From positions 10,744 through 16,620 of the forward strand of contig DDRA01000072.1 in assembly GCA_002343545.1 (NCBI GenBank): DNA of 5,877 nucleotides, read 5' to 3'. Of this stretch, positions 1 through 5,877 are shown piece after piece. Source of the DNA: Bacteriovoracaceae bacterium UBA2428. GTDB lineage: Bacteria > Bdellovibrionota > UBA2428. Numbering within the stretch: position 1 is the first letter of the stretch; every line of letters begins with the position of its first letter. The notes under the pieces are model-generated. The model made no database searches and was not told the DNA's origin. It saw nothing but the letters and a program-made list of their open reading frames with translations. A program made the translations under genes and the position numbers.

Positions 1-1
1 C

Positions 2-667
2 GACGCCGTCCTCGATCTCGTCGTGACCGAGATGGTCATGGAAGCCTCGCCGACGACGGACGAAGGGATGCTCTCGAAGATGCGCTCGCAGATCGTCTCC
101 GAAGCGAGCCTCGCGCGGGTCGCGCGGCACCTCGAGCTCGGTCCCGTCTTGCGACTGGGGAAGGGCGAAGACGCCTCCGGCGGGCGTGAGCGCGATTCCC
201 TGCTCGCGGACACCTTCGAGGCCGTGCTCGCGGCCGTCTATTTGGACGGCGGCTTGAAGGCCGCGCGTGGGGTCATCCAACACCTCGGGTTGCTTCCCGC
301 GGGCGGGCTCGAAGCGGGCGACGCGCGCTTCTCGGCGCTCATCGAGCGGGACGCGAAGAGCCGTTTGCAGGAGCTCTGCCAAAGTCTCGGTTACGGCGCG
401 CCGACCTACGACTGCCTGGGATCGAGCGGGCCCGACCACAAACGTTGCTTTACGATGGCGCTCTACGTGGCGGGCATCGAAGTCATTCGCGCCGAAGGCG
501 CCACGAAGAAGGAAGCCACGCAGGAGGCCGCGCGGGCGCTGCTGCTCAAGGGCGCGGATTGCGAAAGCCTCGCGCTTTACCTCGAGGAACGCGGGCTCAA
601 GCCCTCGACCCGCACGGCGCGAGCCAAACAAGCCAAGGCGCGCGAGCGCGCGCTGACGAAGGAATAG
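2..667 (+). CDS. rnc: Ribonuclease III, 5'-truncated by the window edge
   Basis: This is the double-strand-specific endoribonuclease that processes precursor rRNA and some mRNAs in the cytoplasm as a homodimer. The reading frame is open from base 2 and 221 residues are visible. The first residues (DAVLDLVV) are the end of the RNase III signature helix, so the first visible Asp is probably the catalytic Asp equivalent to E. coli D45, and about 44 residues are missing upstream. The second pair of metal-binding acids is Asp70 and Glu73 in LLADTFEAV (codons at 209 and 218), followed by the conserved YLDGG turn. A double-stranded RNA-binding domain covers about residues 117-184, with the GPDHKRCF strand and the TKKEA helix start that supplies the RNA-binding lysines. 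The protein ends in a basic Ala/Arg/Lys tail of about 25 residues. The estimated full length of about 265 residues exceeds E. coli's 226, mainly because of this tail. All catalytic residues within the window are intact. era follows 29 nt downstream. Confidence 0.95.
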   Translation, partial: DAVLDLVVTEMVMEASPTTDEGMLSKMRSQIVSEASLARVARHLELGPVLRLGKGEDASGGRERDSLLADTFEAVLAAVYLDGGLKAARGVIQHLGLLPAGGLEAGDARFSALIERDAKSRLQELCQSLGYGAPTYDCLGSSGPDHKRCFTMALYVAGIEVIRAEGATKKEATQEAARALLLKGADCESLALYLEERGLKPSTRTARAKQAKARERALTKE

Positions 668-686
668 ACGCCCCGAAGTGGGCGAC

Positions 687-694
687 GGAAAGAG
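687..694 (+). promoter_or_regulatory. Probable ribosome binding site of era
   Basis: The purine run GGAAAGAG sits two bases upstream of ATG 697, in the short rnc-era gap. It is a weak match to the Shine-Dalgarno consensus, but it is the only plausible site and supports the 697 start. That start gives Era its long N-terminal extension. The in-frame GTG at 832 has no comparable purine tract just upstream. Confidence 0.5.
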
Positions 695-696
695 AC

Positions 697-1944
697 ATGT
701 CGAATACGAAGAAGAAAAGCGCGGCTCCCCAGCCCAAAGCGAAGCGCGGAGCGGCATCGGCTAAGCCCGCCGCGGCCAAGTCGAGCGCGACCCGGTCTAA
801 CGCGACCCGGTCTGGCGCGACCCGATCGGGCGTGACGAAGCGTGACCCCACCCAGAGCCAGGCCAAGCGCGAGAGCCCCAAGCCGCAGAAGACGAAAGCC
901 GTCGAGGTTGCCGCGAACCCGCGCAAGTCGAAGTACTTCCGCTCGGGCACGGTCGCCATCCTGGGCCGTCCGAACGCGGGCAAGTCCACTCTGCTGAACG
1001 CCCTCATGGAAGTCGCCGTGAGCGCGACTTCGTCCCGTCCGCAGACGACCCGCACGAACGTGCGCGGGATCGTCCAGGTCGTCGAGGGCGCGCGCGACAA
1101 GAAGATGTGGACGGGGCAAATCGTCTTCATCGATACGCCGGGCGTGAATCTCAAGAAAGGGCAGCTCCTCGATCGCGTCATGATCGGCTCGGTCGAAGAC
1201 GCGCTGAACGACGTCGACGTCGCGCTGTGGGTCGGCGACGCCCGCACTTGGGGCAAGGACTTGCGCGACCTCGAGCTCGAGAAGCCGGGCACGGACAAGG
1301 CCCTCGGCTGGCTTCGCACGCAGATTGCCAAGTCGGCGCGCGCCCGCGAAAAAGGCGAGAAGGCGACGCGCTGGATCGTCGTGCTCTCGAAGATCGACAC
1401 GCTCGGCAAGCCCGAGCTGCTGCCGCTCATCGAGCGGACGGTGAAGGTCATTCCCGAAGTCAGCGATATCGTCCCCGTGGCGGGCCTGCTCGGGCTCGTC
1501 GACGATTCGTCGAACCTGCAAGGACTTCTGAACGTGGTCAAGGAAGCGCTTCCTTCGGGCGAGCCGCTCTACGACATCGACGCGTGGACGGACCTGAGCG
1601 AGCGCAACCTCGTGCAGCAGCTCGTGCGCGAGGCCATCTTCCAGTTCGGTCGCGAAGAAGTGCCCTACGAGTGCGATTGCGAAATCATCCGTTTCCAAGA
1701 GCCCGAGGGCTCGCGCAAGATGCCCGAGGTCGACGCGACGATTTGGGTCGGCAAGAACTCGATCAAGCCGATCGTCGTGGGCAAGGGTGGATCCCGCATC
1801 CGCGAGATCAACCACCAGGTCCGCACGCGTTTCCGCGAAGTCACGGGCGAAGACCTCGTGCTTCGCATCATGGTCAAGGTCAACGAAAAGTGGTTCACGC
1901 GCGCGCGTGACCTGAGGGAGTTGGGTTATGGCCTCCCCGAGTAA
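697..1944 (+). CDS. era: GTPase Era with a basic N-terminal extension
   Basis: Era is a GTP-binding, KH-domain protein that binds near the 3' end of 16S rRNA and assists 30S maturation. The product is 415 residues, against about 300 for typical Era. Residues 1-80 are a low-complexity Lys/Ala/Ser/Thr/Arg extension with ATRS repeats. The GTPase domain begins near residue 84: G1 is GRPNAGKS (90-97), the switch I Thr lies in PQTTRT (115-120), and G3 is DTPG (146-149). G4 reads SKID (231-234) instead of NKxD, and G5 reads PVAG (260-263) instead of a Ser-Ala motif. The G domain is enlarged: the G3-G4 segment is about 23 residues longer than in E. coli, and a loop before G3 is about 9 longer. The KH domain (about 322-400) has the EVPYECDCEI strand, the GKGG loop (362-365) and the family-typical end near RDLRELGY. 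The start at 697 is the first ATG after rnc. The gene's last 17 nt overlap der. Assignment is secure, because the family-specific C-terminus and gene context agree; nucleotide specificity is less certain. Confidence 0.93.
   Translation: MSNTKKKSAAPQPKAKRGAASAKPAAAKSSATRSNATRSGATRSGVTKRDPTQSQAKRESPKPQKTKAVEVAANPRKSKYFRSGTVAILGRPNAGKSTLLNALMEVAVSATSSRPQTTRTNVRGIVQVVEGARDKKMWTGQIVFIDTPGVNLKKGQLLDRVMIGSVEDALNDVDVALWVGDARTWGKDLRDLELEKPGTDKALGWLRTQIAKSARAREKGEKATRWIVVLSKIDTLGKPELLPLIERTVKVIPEVSDIVPVAGLLGLVDDSSNLQGLLNVVKEALPSGEPLYDIDAWTDLSERNLVQQLVREAIFQFGREEVPYECDCEIIRFQEPEGSRKMPEVDATIWVGKNSIKPIVVGKGGSRIREINHQVRTRFREVTGEDLVLRIMVKVNEKWFTRARDLRELGYGLPE
787..846 (+). repeat. 15-bp in-frame tandem repeat in the era extension
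   Basis: Three consecutive 15-bp units (787-801, 802-816, 817-831) encode Ala-Thr-Arg-Ser-Asn/Gly. The first two differ only at the final codon, and the third has two synonymous changes relative to the second plus the third-position changes seen in CGA and TCG. A fourth, degenerate unit (832-846) encodes Val-Thr-Lys-Arg-Asp. The unit length is a multiple of three, so copy-number change would keep the frame. It lies in the predicted disordered basic extension of Era. Confidence 0.85.
1914..1920 (+). promoter_or_regulatory. Ribosome binding site of der inside era
   Basis: GAGGGAG, a strong Shine-Dalgarno match, lies seven bases before ATG 1928 and is embedded in the codons for the conserved Era C-terminus. 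It decides the der start and implies that ribosomes finishing era are well placed to start der (translational coupling). Confidence 0.8.
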
Positions 1945-3307
1945 AGCGGCGCCCCCAAAGACCACGCTGCCTCGGATCGTGCTCGTAGGTCCGACGAACG
2001 TCGGCAAGAGCACGCTCTTCAATCGCCTCACGAAGAGCCGCAAGGCCATCGTGGCCGATCGCCCGGGCGTGACCGTGGATCGCCACGAGATGCGTCTCGA
2101 CGAAAGCCCGATCGGGCCCGTCGAGATCGTCGACACGGGCGGGGTGGGGCCCGAGGCCCTGCGCTATCCGCTCGGCGCCGAGATCGAACGCTCGGCGAGT
2201 CGCGCGGTCGAAGGGGCGGCCGTCGTGCTCTTCGTCGTGGACGGCACGCGCGAGTGCGGCGTCGACGAGCTCGAAGTCGCCCGTTGGCTGCGGCGCCAAC
2301 GCCAGATCGACAAGACGCCGATCTGGGTCATCGTGAACAAGTCCGACGCGAAGGATTGCGACGAGAGCTCGTACTTCAGCCTCGGCTTCGATCATCTGCT
2401 CAAGATCTCGGCCGAGCACGGCTACGGGATCCTCGATATCTGGGACGCGCTGAACGCGGCTCTTGGAAGCGGCGGACCTTTGGGGGAGCCCGTTCCCGAA
2501 ATCAAGCCCGAAGCGCGGATCATGGTTCTGGGGCGGCCGAACGTCGGCAAGAGCACGCTGCTCAACGCGATCCTCGGCGACGACCGCCACGTCGTCTCCG
2601 AGGTCGCCGGCACGACGCGCGACGTGATCGAGAGCGAGTACCAACGCCACGGCCACCGCTGGCGCCTCGTCGATACGGCCGGGATGCGGAAGCCCGGTCG
2701 CCTCGAGCGTGAAGTCGAATGGGTCGCCCGCGAGAAGCTCAAGGAAGCCGCCCGCGAGGCCGACATCGCCGTCATCGTTTTCGACGCGTCGGAAGGCATC
2801 TCCGACATGGACGCCTCGATCGCGGGGCTCGCGGTCGACTTCGGTCTCAGCGTCGTTCTCGCGATCAACAAGACGGATCGCCTGCAGGGCGGGACGGCCG
2901 AGCAGCTCGTCGAAAACCTGGAACGCACGAAGGACCTCAAACTCGACTTCCTGCACTGGGTGCCGAAGGTCGCGATCTCGGCCCTCACGGGCCGCGGCGT
3001 CGGCGAACTTTTGAAGACGGTCGATCGCGTCCTCGAAGGTCGCCGCACGCGCGCGCAGACTTCCAAGCTGAACGCGCTCTTCGAGAAGAAGATGCGCTTG
3101 CACCACCATCCGCTCGGGCCCCGCGGCAAGACGGCGAAGTTCTACTACCTTTCGCAGGTCTCGGTTTCGCCGCCGGAGTTCGTGCTCTTCTCGAACCTCC
3201 CGGGTTCGGGCGTGCACTTCTCGTATCGGCGCTTCATCACGAACTGCCTGCGCGAGGAGTTCGGCTTCGAAGGGACGCCCATCAAGCTGCACTTCAAGCA
3301 AGCGTAA
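1928..3307 (+). CDS. der: Ribosome biogenesis GTPase Der (EngA)
   Basis: Der is a tandem-GTPase protein needed for 50S subunit assembly in most bacteria. The 459-residue product has the usual family length. G domain 1 has G1 GPTNVGKS (21-28), switch Thr49 in PGVTVDR, G3 DTGG (69-72), G4 NKSD (137-140) and G5 SA (161-162). G domain 2 has G1 GRPNVGKS (202-209), G2 GTTRD (228-232), G3 DTAG (249-252), G4 NKTD (314-317) and G5 SA (351-352). The KH-like C-terminal domain (about 372-458) carries the diagnostic TSKLN start, the KFYYLSQVSVSPPEFVLF strand region and the FGFEGTPIKL ending. All ten GTPase motifs are present; the first P-loop is slightly off the usual GRPNVGKS but fits GxxxxGKS. The linker between the G domains is short and not strongly acidic. 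The start overlaps the end of era by 17 nt behind a strong ribosome binding site, and the stop codon shares one base with the next start codon. Confidence 0.97.
   Translation: MASPSKAAPPKTTLPRIVLVGPTNVGKSTLFNRLTKSRKAIVADRPGVTVDRHEMRLDESPIGPVEIVDTGGVGPEALRYPLGAEIERSASRAVEGAAVVLFVVDGTRECGVDELEVARWLRRQRQIDKTPIWVIVNKSDAKDCDESSYFSLGFDHLLKISAEHGYGILDIWDALNAALGSGGPLGEPVPEIKPEARIMVLGRPNVGKSTLLNAILGDDRHVVSEVAGTTRDVIESEYQRHGHRWRLVDTAGMRKPGRLEREVEWVAREKLKEAAREADIAVIVFDASEGISDMDASIAGLAVDFGLSVVLAINKTDRLQGGTAEQLVENLERTKDLKLDFLHWVPKVAISALTGRGVGELLKTVDRVLEGRRTRAQTSKLNALFEKKMRLHHHPLGPRGKTAKFYYLSQVSVSPPEFVLFSNLPGSGVHFSYRRFITNCLREEFGFEGTPIKLHFKQA
1995..2016 (+). repeat. 22-bp direct repeat, copy 1 (P-loop of Der domain 1)
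   Basis: This copy is identical base for base to 2538-2559 and encodes the NVGKST part of the first P-loop. The copies are 543 bp (181 codons) apart and in the same codon phase. It reflects the internal duplication of GTPase domains in Der, but perfect identity over 22 bp is more than the shared amino acids require. Confidence 0.8.
2538..2559 (+). repeat. 22-bp direct repeat, copy 2 (P-loop of Der domain 2)
   Basis: This is the second copy of the repeat at 1995-2016, encoding NVGKST of the second P-loop with identical codons. Identity ends immediately on both sides, where the two domains use different residues or codons. Confidence 0.8.
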
Positions 3308-4644
3308 TGCAGACCAAGAAGGCTACCCCTTGGAGCTTTGATCGGGCCTCGGACTTCACGATTTTCCTGACGGCTTCGGCCGTCGGGGTCGGGAACTTCC
3401 TGACGCTGCCCGAGCTCGTGCTCTACCAGGGTGGCCTGAAGGTCCTGCTGCTGCACCTCGCGGGGCTCGCGCTCCTGGGGGTGCCCCTCGTGCTCGCCGA
3501 AATCATCCTGGGCCGCTGGTTGCTGCGTCCACTCAACGAAGGCGCCCGCGCCCTCGACCGGCGCTTCATCATCGTGCCCACGGTCGCCTTCTTCGCGACC
3601 GCCTTCATCGCGACGGCCTACGCCTTCGAACTGGGTCGGCTCGTCGTCTATTCGCTCCGCTACCTGAACCTGTTGGGGTGGGGGCTGCCCGGGCTGCGCT
3701 TCGAGAACTTGGCGGACCGGGGCTTTCAGCTGACGGCGGCTTTGCTCGTCCTCGGGTTGGGGGGAGCCCTCGTCGTACGGCGGCCGTCCCGGCTCGTCCC
3801 GTGGCTTCGCTACGGCGTTCTTTTCTCGCTCGGCAGCTGGGCCGTGCTTTCGGCGTGGGTTTCGCTGGAGTGGGGCGGCGAAGGCTTCGGCCGCTTGCTC
3901 TACTGGGACACGGCGACGATCTCTTCCGATCTTATCCTGAAGGTTTCGAGTTTCAGCCTCTTCACTCTCTCCGCGGGACTCGGGATCGTGTACAACCTGA
4001 CTTTTTACGGGTCGCAGCGCCCGCGCCAGACCGTGGTCGAGGGGCTGGGGTTCTGGGCCCGCGCGGGCCGGCCGTTACGCGTCCTGGGCTGGGTTTTGCT
4101 CGCCGACATCGTAAGCTCGCTGGCTTCGCTCGCGCTCATTTCCCCCTTCGGAGTCGGCGGTTTGGAGTCGAGTCCGCTCCCGGGTGACCAGCTTTTGCTC
4201 GATTGGCTTCCTCAGATCTTCGGGCCCCGCTTTTTGGGCGAGGCGGCCGGAAGCTTGCTGCTCGTTTCGCTCCTCTCGGCCGGCTTCGTCGCCTTCGTGA
4301 CCCTCCTCGATTTCGCCGTGACGAACCTTCAGATCGAGCAAAAGTGGTCGCGCCGGAAGGCGATGATCCACGTGCTCGGCATCGGCGCAATTCTTTTGAT
4401 TCCCGAGCTTTTTCCGCGACTTCGTCAATGGATCGAGGCTTGGGGGCAGAACGTGCTTTTGCCGTTGAGCGCCCTCGGCTTCGCCCTGCTGGCGGGGTGG
4501 CGGATGCCCGCGCGGGCGCAGCGGAATATCTTCGGGCGCGGGCTGCTGCTGGACCCCTTCTTTCTGCTTTGGCGGCTTTCGATCCGCTTCGTCGTGCCGG
4601 CGGTCCTCGTCCTTTTGATCCTGCGCGGCTTCTCCACGCTTTAG
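3307..4644 (+). CDS. Divergent NSS (SNF) family sodium-dependent transporter
   Basis: This is a 445-residue inner-membrane protein with about 11 hydrophobic segments (approximately 16-38, 44-68, 87-112, 140-157, 165-187, 210-233, 257-280, 308-336, 350-368, 378-397, 424-441), matching bacterial NSS symporters of the LeuT fold. Family marks are the TM1 run SAVGVGNFLTLP (24-35) followed by YQGG (40-43), GVPLVLAEIILGR ending TM2 (58-70), and the TM6 run FTLSAGLGIVY (219-229). By alignment from memory to LeuT, Na1-site residues Ala22, Asn27 and Thr254 are retained as Ala25, Asn30 and Thr220, and the substrate-carboxylate Tyr108 as Tyr105. Gate Arg30 becomes Thr33, and Na2 ligands Thr354 and Ser355 become Val328 and Ala329. 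The substrate is unknown; an amino acid or related carboxylate is the family expectation. The start at 3307 overlaps the der stop (TAATG), with no good ribosome binding site, so translation probably depends on reinitiation after der. Upstream in-frame codons belong to a shadow of der. Confidence 0.88.
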   Translation: MQTKKATPWSFDRASDFTIFLTASAVGVGNFLTLPELVLYQGGLKVLLLHLAGLALLGVPLVLAEIILGRWLLRPLNEGARALDRRFIIVPTVAFFATAFIATAYAFELGRLVVYSLRYLNLLGWGLPGLRFENLADRGFQLTAALLVLGLGGALVVRRPSRLVPWLRYGVLFSLGSWAVLSAWVSLEWGGEGFGRLLYWDTATISSDLILKVSSFSLFTLSAGLGIVYNLTFYGSQRPRQTVVEGLGFWARAGRPLRVLGWVLLADIVSSLASLALISPFGVGGLESSPLPGDQLLLDWLPQIFGPRFLGEAAGSLLLVSLLSAGFVAFVTLLDFAVTNLQIEQKWSRRKAMIHVLGIGAILLIPELFPRLRQWIEAWGQNVLLPLSALGFALLAGWRMPARAQRNIFGRGLLLDPFFLLWRLSIRFVVPAVLVLLILRGFSTL

Positions 4645-4673
4645 GGCTGCACGCCCCGGGGACTCCTGCTACG

Positions 4674-4678
4674 AAAGG
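4674..4678 (+). promoter_or_regulatory. Probable ribosome binding site of the nucleoside transporter gene
   Basis: AAAGG sits five bases before ATG 4684, in the 39-nt gap after the NSS gene. It is a moderate Shine-Dalgarno match and supports 4684 over the in-frame GTG at 4696. No promoter or convincing terminator is visible in the gap. Confidence 0.55.
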
Positions 4679-4683
4679 TTCCC

Positions 4684-5877
4684 ATGCAAAGGGCCGTGAG
4701 CTTCGTGGGAATCTTCGCGTTCTTGACCATCGCGTGGCTCGTGGCGGAAAAGCGCCGCCGCCCCGATTGGCGTTTGCTCGCTTGGGGACTGGGTCTGCAA
4801 TTTATCTTCGCGCTGCTCGTGCTCGGCGTGCCCGCCTTGGGATGGTCCGGGCCTTTGCGCTTCGTCTTCGACGCGATGAACGGCTTCGTCACGCGTATCT
4901 TGGATTTCTCGATCGAAGGGGCGCGCTTCGTCTTCGGACCGCTCGCGGATCCCGTGAAGTCCGGCGGCTTCATCTTCGCCGTGCTCGTGCTGCCTTCGAT
5001 CATTTTCTTCTCGGCCCTCGTGGCGGCGCTCTACCACGTCGGCATCATGCAAAAGTTCGTGCGCGCGGTGGCCTGGGTCATGGTCCGCACGATGCGCACG
5101 AGCGGCGCCGAGTCGCTCGCGAGCGCGGCGAACATCTTCCTGGGCCAGACCGAAGCCCCGCTCGCCGTGAAGCCCTACGTCCCCCTCATGACCCGTTCCG
5201 AGCTCTTCGCCGTCATGGTGGGCGGTATGGCCAACGTCGCCGGCGGCGTGCTGGCGGCTTACGTCGGCCTTCTCAAGGGACGCCTGCCCGACATCGCCGG
5301 CCACCTCATCACGGTGAGCGTCATGTCGGCGCCGGGTTCCCTGCTCATCGCGAAGCTCATGGTGCCCGAGCTCGAGAAGCCGGTGACGAGCGGCCAGGTC
5401 AAGGTTGACGACGAAACGCGCGTCGATCGCAACGTGCTCGAAGCCATCTCCCGGGGCGCCGCCGAAGGCCTCGCGCTCGCCTTCAACGTCGCGGCCATGC
5501 TGATCGCCTTCATCGCCTTCGTGGCGCTGGTGAACGCGGGCTGCAAACTCGTCGGCGAGTGGGCGAATTTCGCCGCGTGGGGCGGGGCCTTCGTACCGAC
5601 GGGTTTCCTCAAAGCGGGCGAAGCGCCTTCCTTTAGTTTGGAGCTCGTCTTCGGCTGGCTCTTCGCGCCGATAGCTTGGCTCATGGGAATCCCGTGGTCC
5701 GAGGCGCCGCTCATCGGGAACCTGCTCGGACAGAAGGTCGTCTTGAACGAGTTCGTCGCCTTCCTCTCGCTCACGGACCTGTCGGGGCAGCTCTCGGACC
5801 GGACCGTGATCGTGACGTCCTACGCGCTTTGCGGCTTCGCGAACTTCGCGTCGATCGGCATCCAGATCGGCGGCATC
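4684..5877 (+). CDS. nupC: Concentrative nucleoside transporter (CNT/NupC family), 3'-truncated
   Basis: This is an inner-membrane cation:nucleoside symporter importing nucleosides for salvage. The frame stays open to the window end, giving 398 residues; family lengths near 400-430 suggest that about 30-40 residues are missing. The N-terminus shows the usual first helix, the basic AEKRRRPDW turn and a second helix (to about 50). The transport core has the hairpin-1 motif GQTEAPL (154-160), the TM4 segment GGMANVAGGVLAAYVG (180-195), a cytoplasmic-type charged stretch (228-250), NEFVAF (355-360) and CGFANFASIGIQIGG (383-397). By comparison with Vibrio cholerae CNT (numbers shifted by one at hairpin 1), the base-binding Gly-Gln-Thr-Glu is kept, as are likely ribose contacts Glu356, Asn387 and Ser390. 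At the sodium site Asn150 is kept, but the Ser183 position is Asn184, so the coupling ion (Na+ or H+) is uncertain. The gene symbol is used at family level. The ATG at 4684 is preceded by AAAGG. It lies 39 nt after the NSS gene on the same strand and may be co-transcribed with it. Confidence 0.92.
   Translation, partial: MQRAVSFVGIFAFLTIAWLVAEKRRRPDWRLLAWGLGLQFIFALLVLGVPALGWSGPLRFVFDAMNGFVTRILDFSIEGARFVFGPLADPVKSGGFIFAVLVLPSIIFFSALVAALYHVGIMQKFVRAVAWVMVRTMRTSGAESLASAANIFLGQTEAPLAVKPYVPLMTRSELFAVMVGGMANVAGGVLAAYVGLLKGRLPDIAGHLITVSVMSAPGSLLIAKLMVPELEKPVTSGQVKVDDETRVDRNVLEAISRGAAEGLALAFNVAAMLIAFIAFVALVNAGCKLVGEWANFAAWGGAFVPTGFLKAGEAPSFSLELVFGWLFAPIAWLMGIPWSEAPLIGNLLGQKVVLNEFVAFLSLTDLSGQLSDRTVIVTSYALCGFANFASIGIQIGGI

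Noticed and set aside
445..696. Possible upstream extension of era into the rnc reading region
   Set aside because: The frame is open by chance across the rnc end, but residues upstream of 697 are shadow sequence of the RNase III RNA-binding domain, and a start at 697 is supported by position and a purine tract.
577..2136. Long minus-strand open frame (519 codons) opposite era and the start of der
   Set aside because: Its sequence is Arg/Ala/Asp/Val-rich shadow coding typical of the complement of GC-rich genes, it has no recognisable domain, and it crosses two securely identified genes.
1895..3301. Minus-strand open frame of 468 codons covering nearly all of der
   Set aside because: It is the complement of a conserved GTPase gene. 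Long stop-free antisense frames are expected in high-GC DNA, and there is no family motif or ribosome binding site.
4644..4661. GC-rich inverted repeat in the gap after the NSS gene, considered as a terminator
   Set aside because: GGGC/GCCC forms only a 4-bp stem with a 5-nt loop, the adjacent CCCCGGGG is a plain palindrome, and there is no T-run after either.
4203..5408. Plus-strand open frame of 401 codons spanning the end of the NSS gene and most of the CNT gene
   Set aside because: It is an out-of-frame shadow with Arg/Ala/Gly-rich composition. The CNT reading frame in this region carries clear family motifs.
1..5877. Mobile elements, CRISPR arrays, tRNA or rRNA genes, phage or defence genes
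   Set aside because: Coding sequence of five conserved genes fills the window, leaving gaps of 29 and 39 nt. No spacer-repeat pattern, transposase motif or structured RNA was seen on either strand.

Overview
The window is GC-rich (roughly two thirds G+C by eye), and all five recognisable genes lie on the + strand with almost no intergenic DNA. The order is RNase III (rnc, 5' end cut off), Era GTPase, Der/EngA GTPase, a sodium:neurotransmitter-symporter (NSS) family transporter, and a concentrative nucleoside transporter of the CNT/NupC family (3' end cut off). The organism is a bacterium. The rnc-era-der order together with high GC suggests a deltaproteobacterium-like lineage in the broad sense (Myxococcota or Bdellovibrionota). 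That placement is weakly supported and comes from gene order and composition only.

Layout: rnc ends at 667. era starts 29 nt later at 697. der starts at 1928 inside the last codons of era (17-nt overlap) behind a strong Shine-Dalgarno sequence. The NSS gene starts at 3307 on the last base of the der stop codon (TAATG, 1-nt overlap). A 39-nt gap with no convincing terminator precedes the CNT gene at 4684, which runs off the window. The spacing implies one polycistronic unit, with translational coupling at era/der and der/NSS. No stretch above 40 nt is without a gene.

The first three genes work in RNA and ribosome maturation. RNase III cuts the rRNA precursor, Era assists 30S assembly near the 3' end of 16S rRNA, and Der assists 50S assembly. 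The last two are inner-membrane solute carriers with no obvious mechanistic link to ribosome assembly, so their presence in the unit is best read as co-transcription.

I do not see a new multi-gene system. The noteworthy points are protein-level deviations. Era has a long basic N-terminal extension with a 15-bp tandem repeat, non-consensus G4 and G5 motifs, and insertions in its G domain. The NSS protein appears to lack the outer-gate arginine and the Na2-site hydroxyl ligands. The CNT protein has Asn where a Na+-coordinating Ser/Thr is expected.
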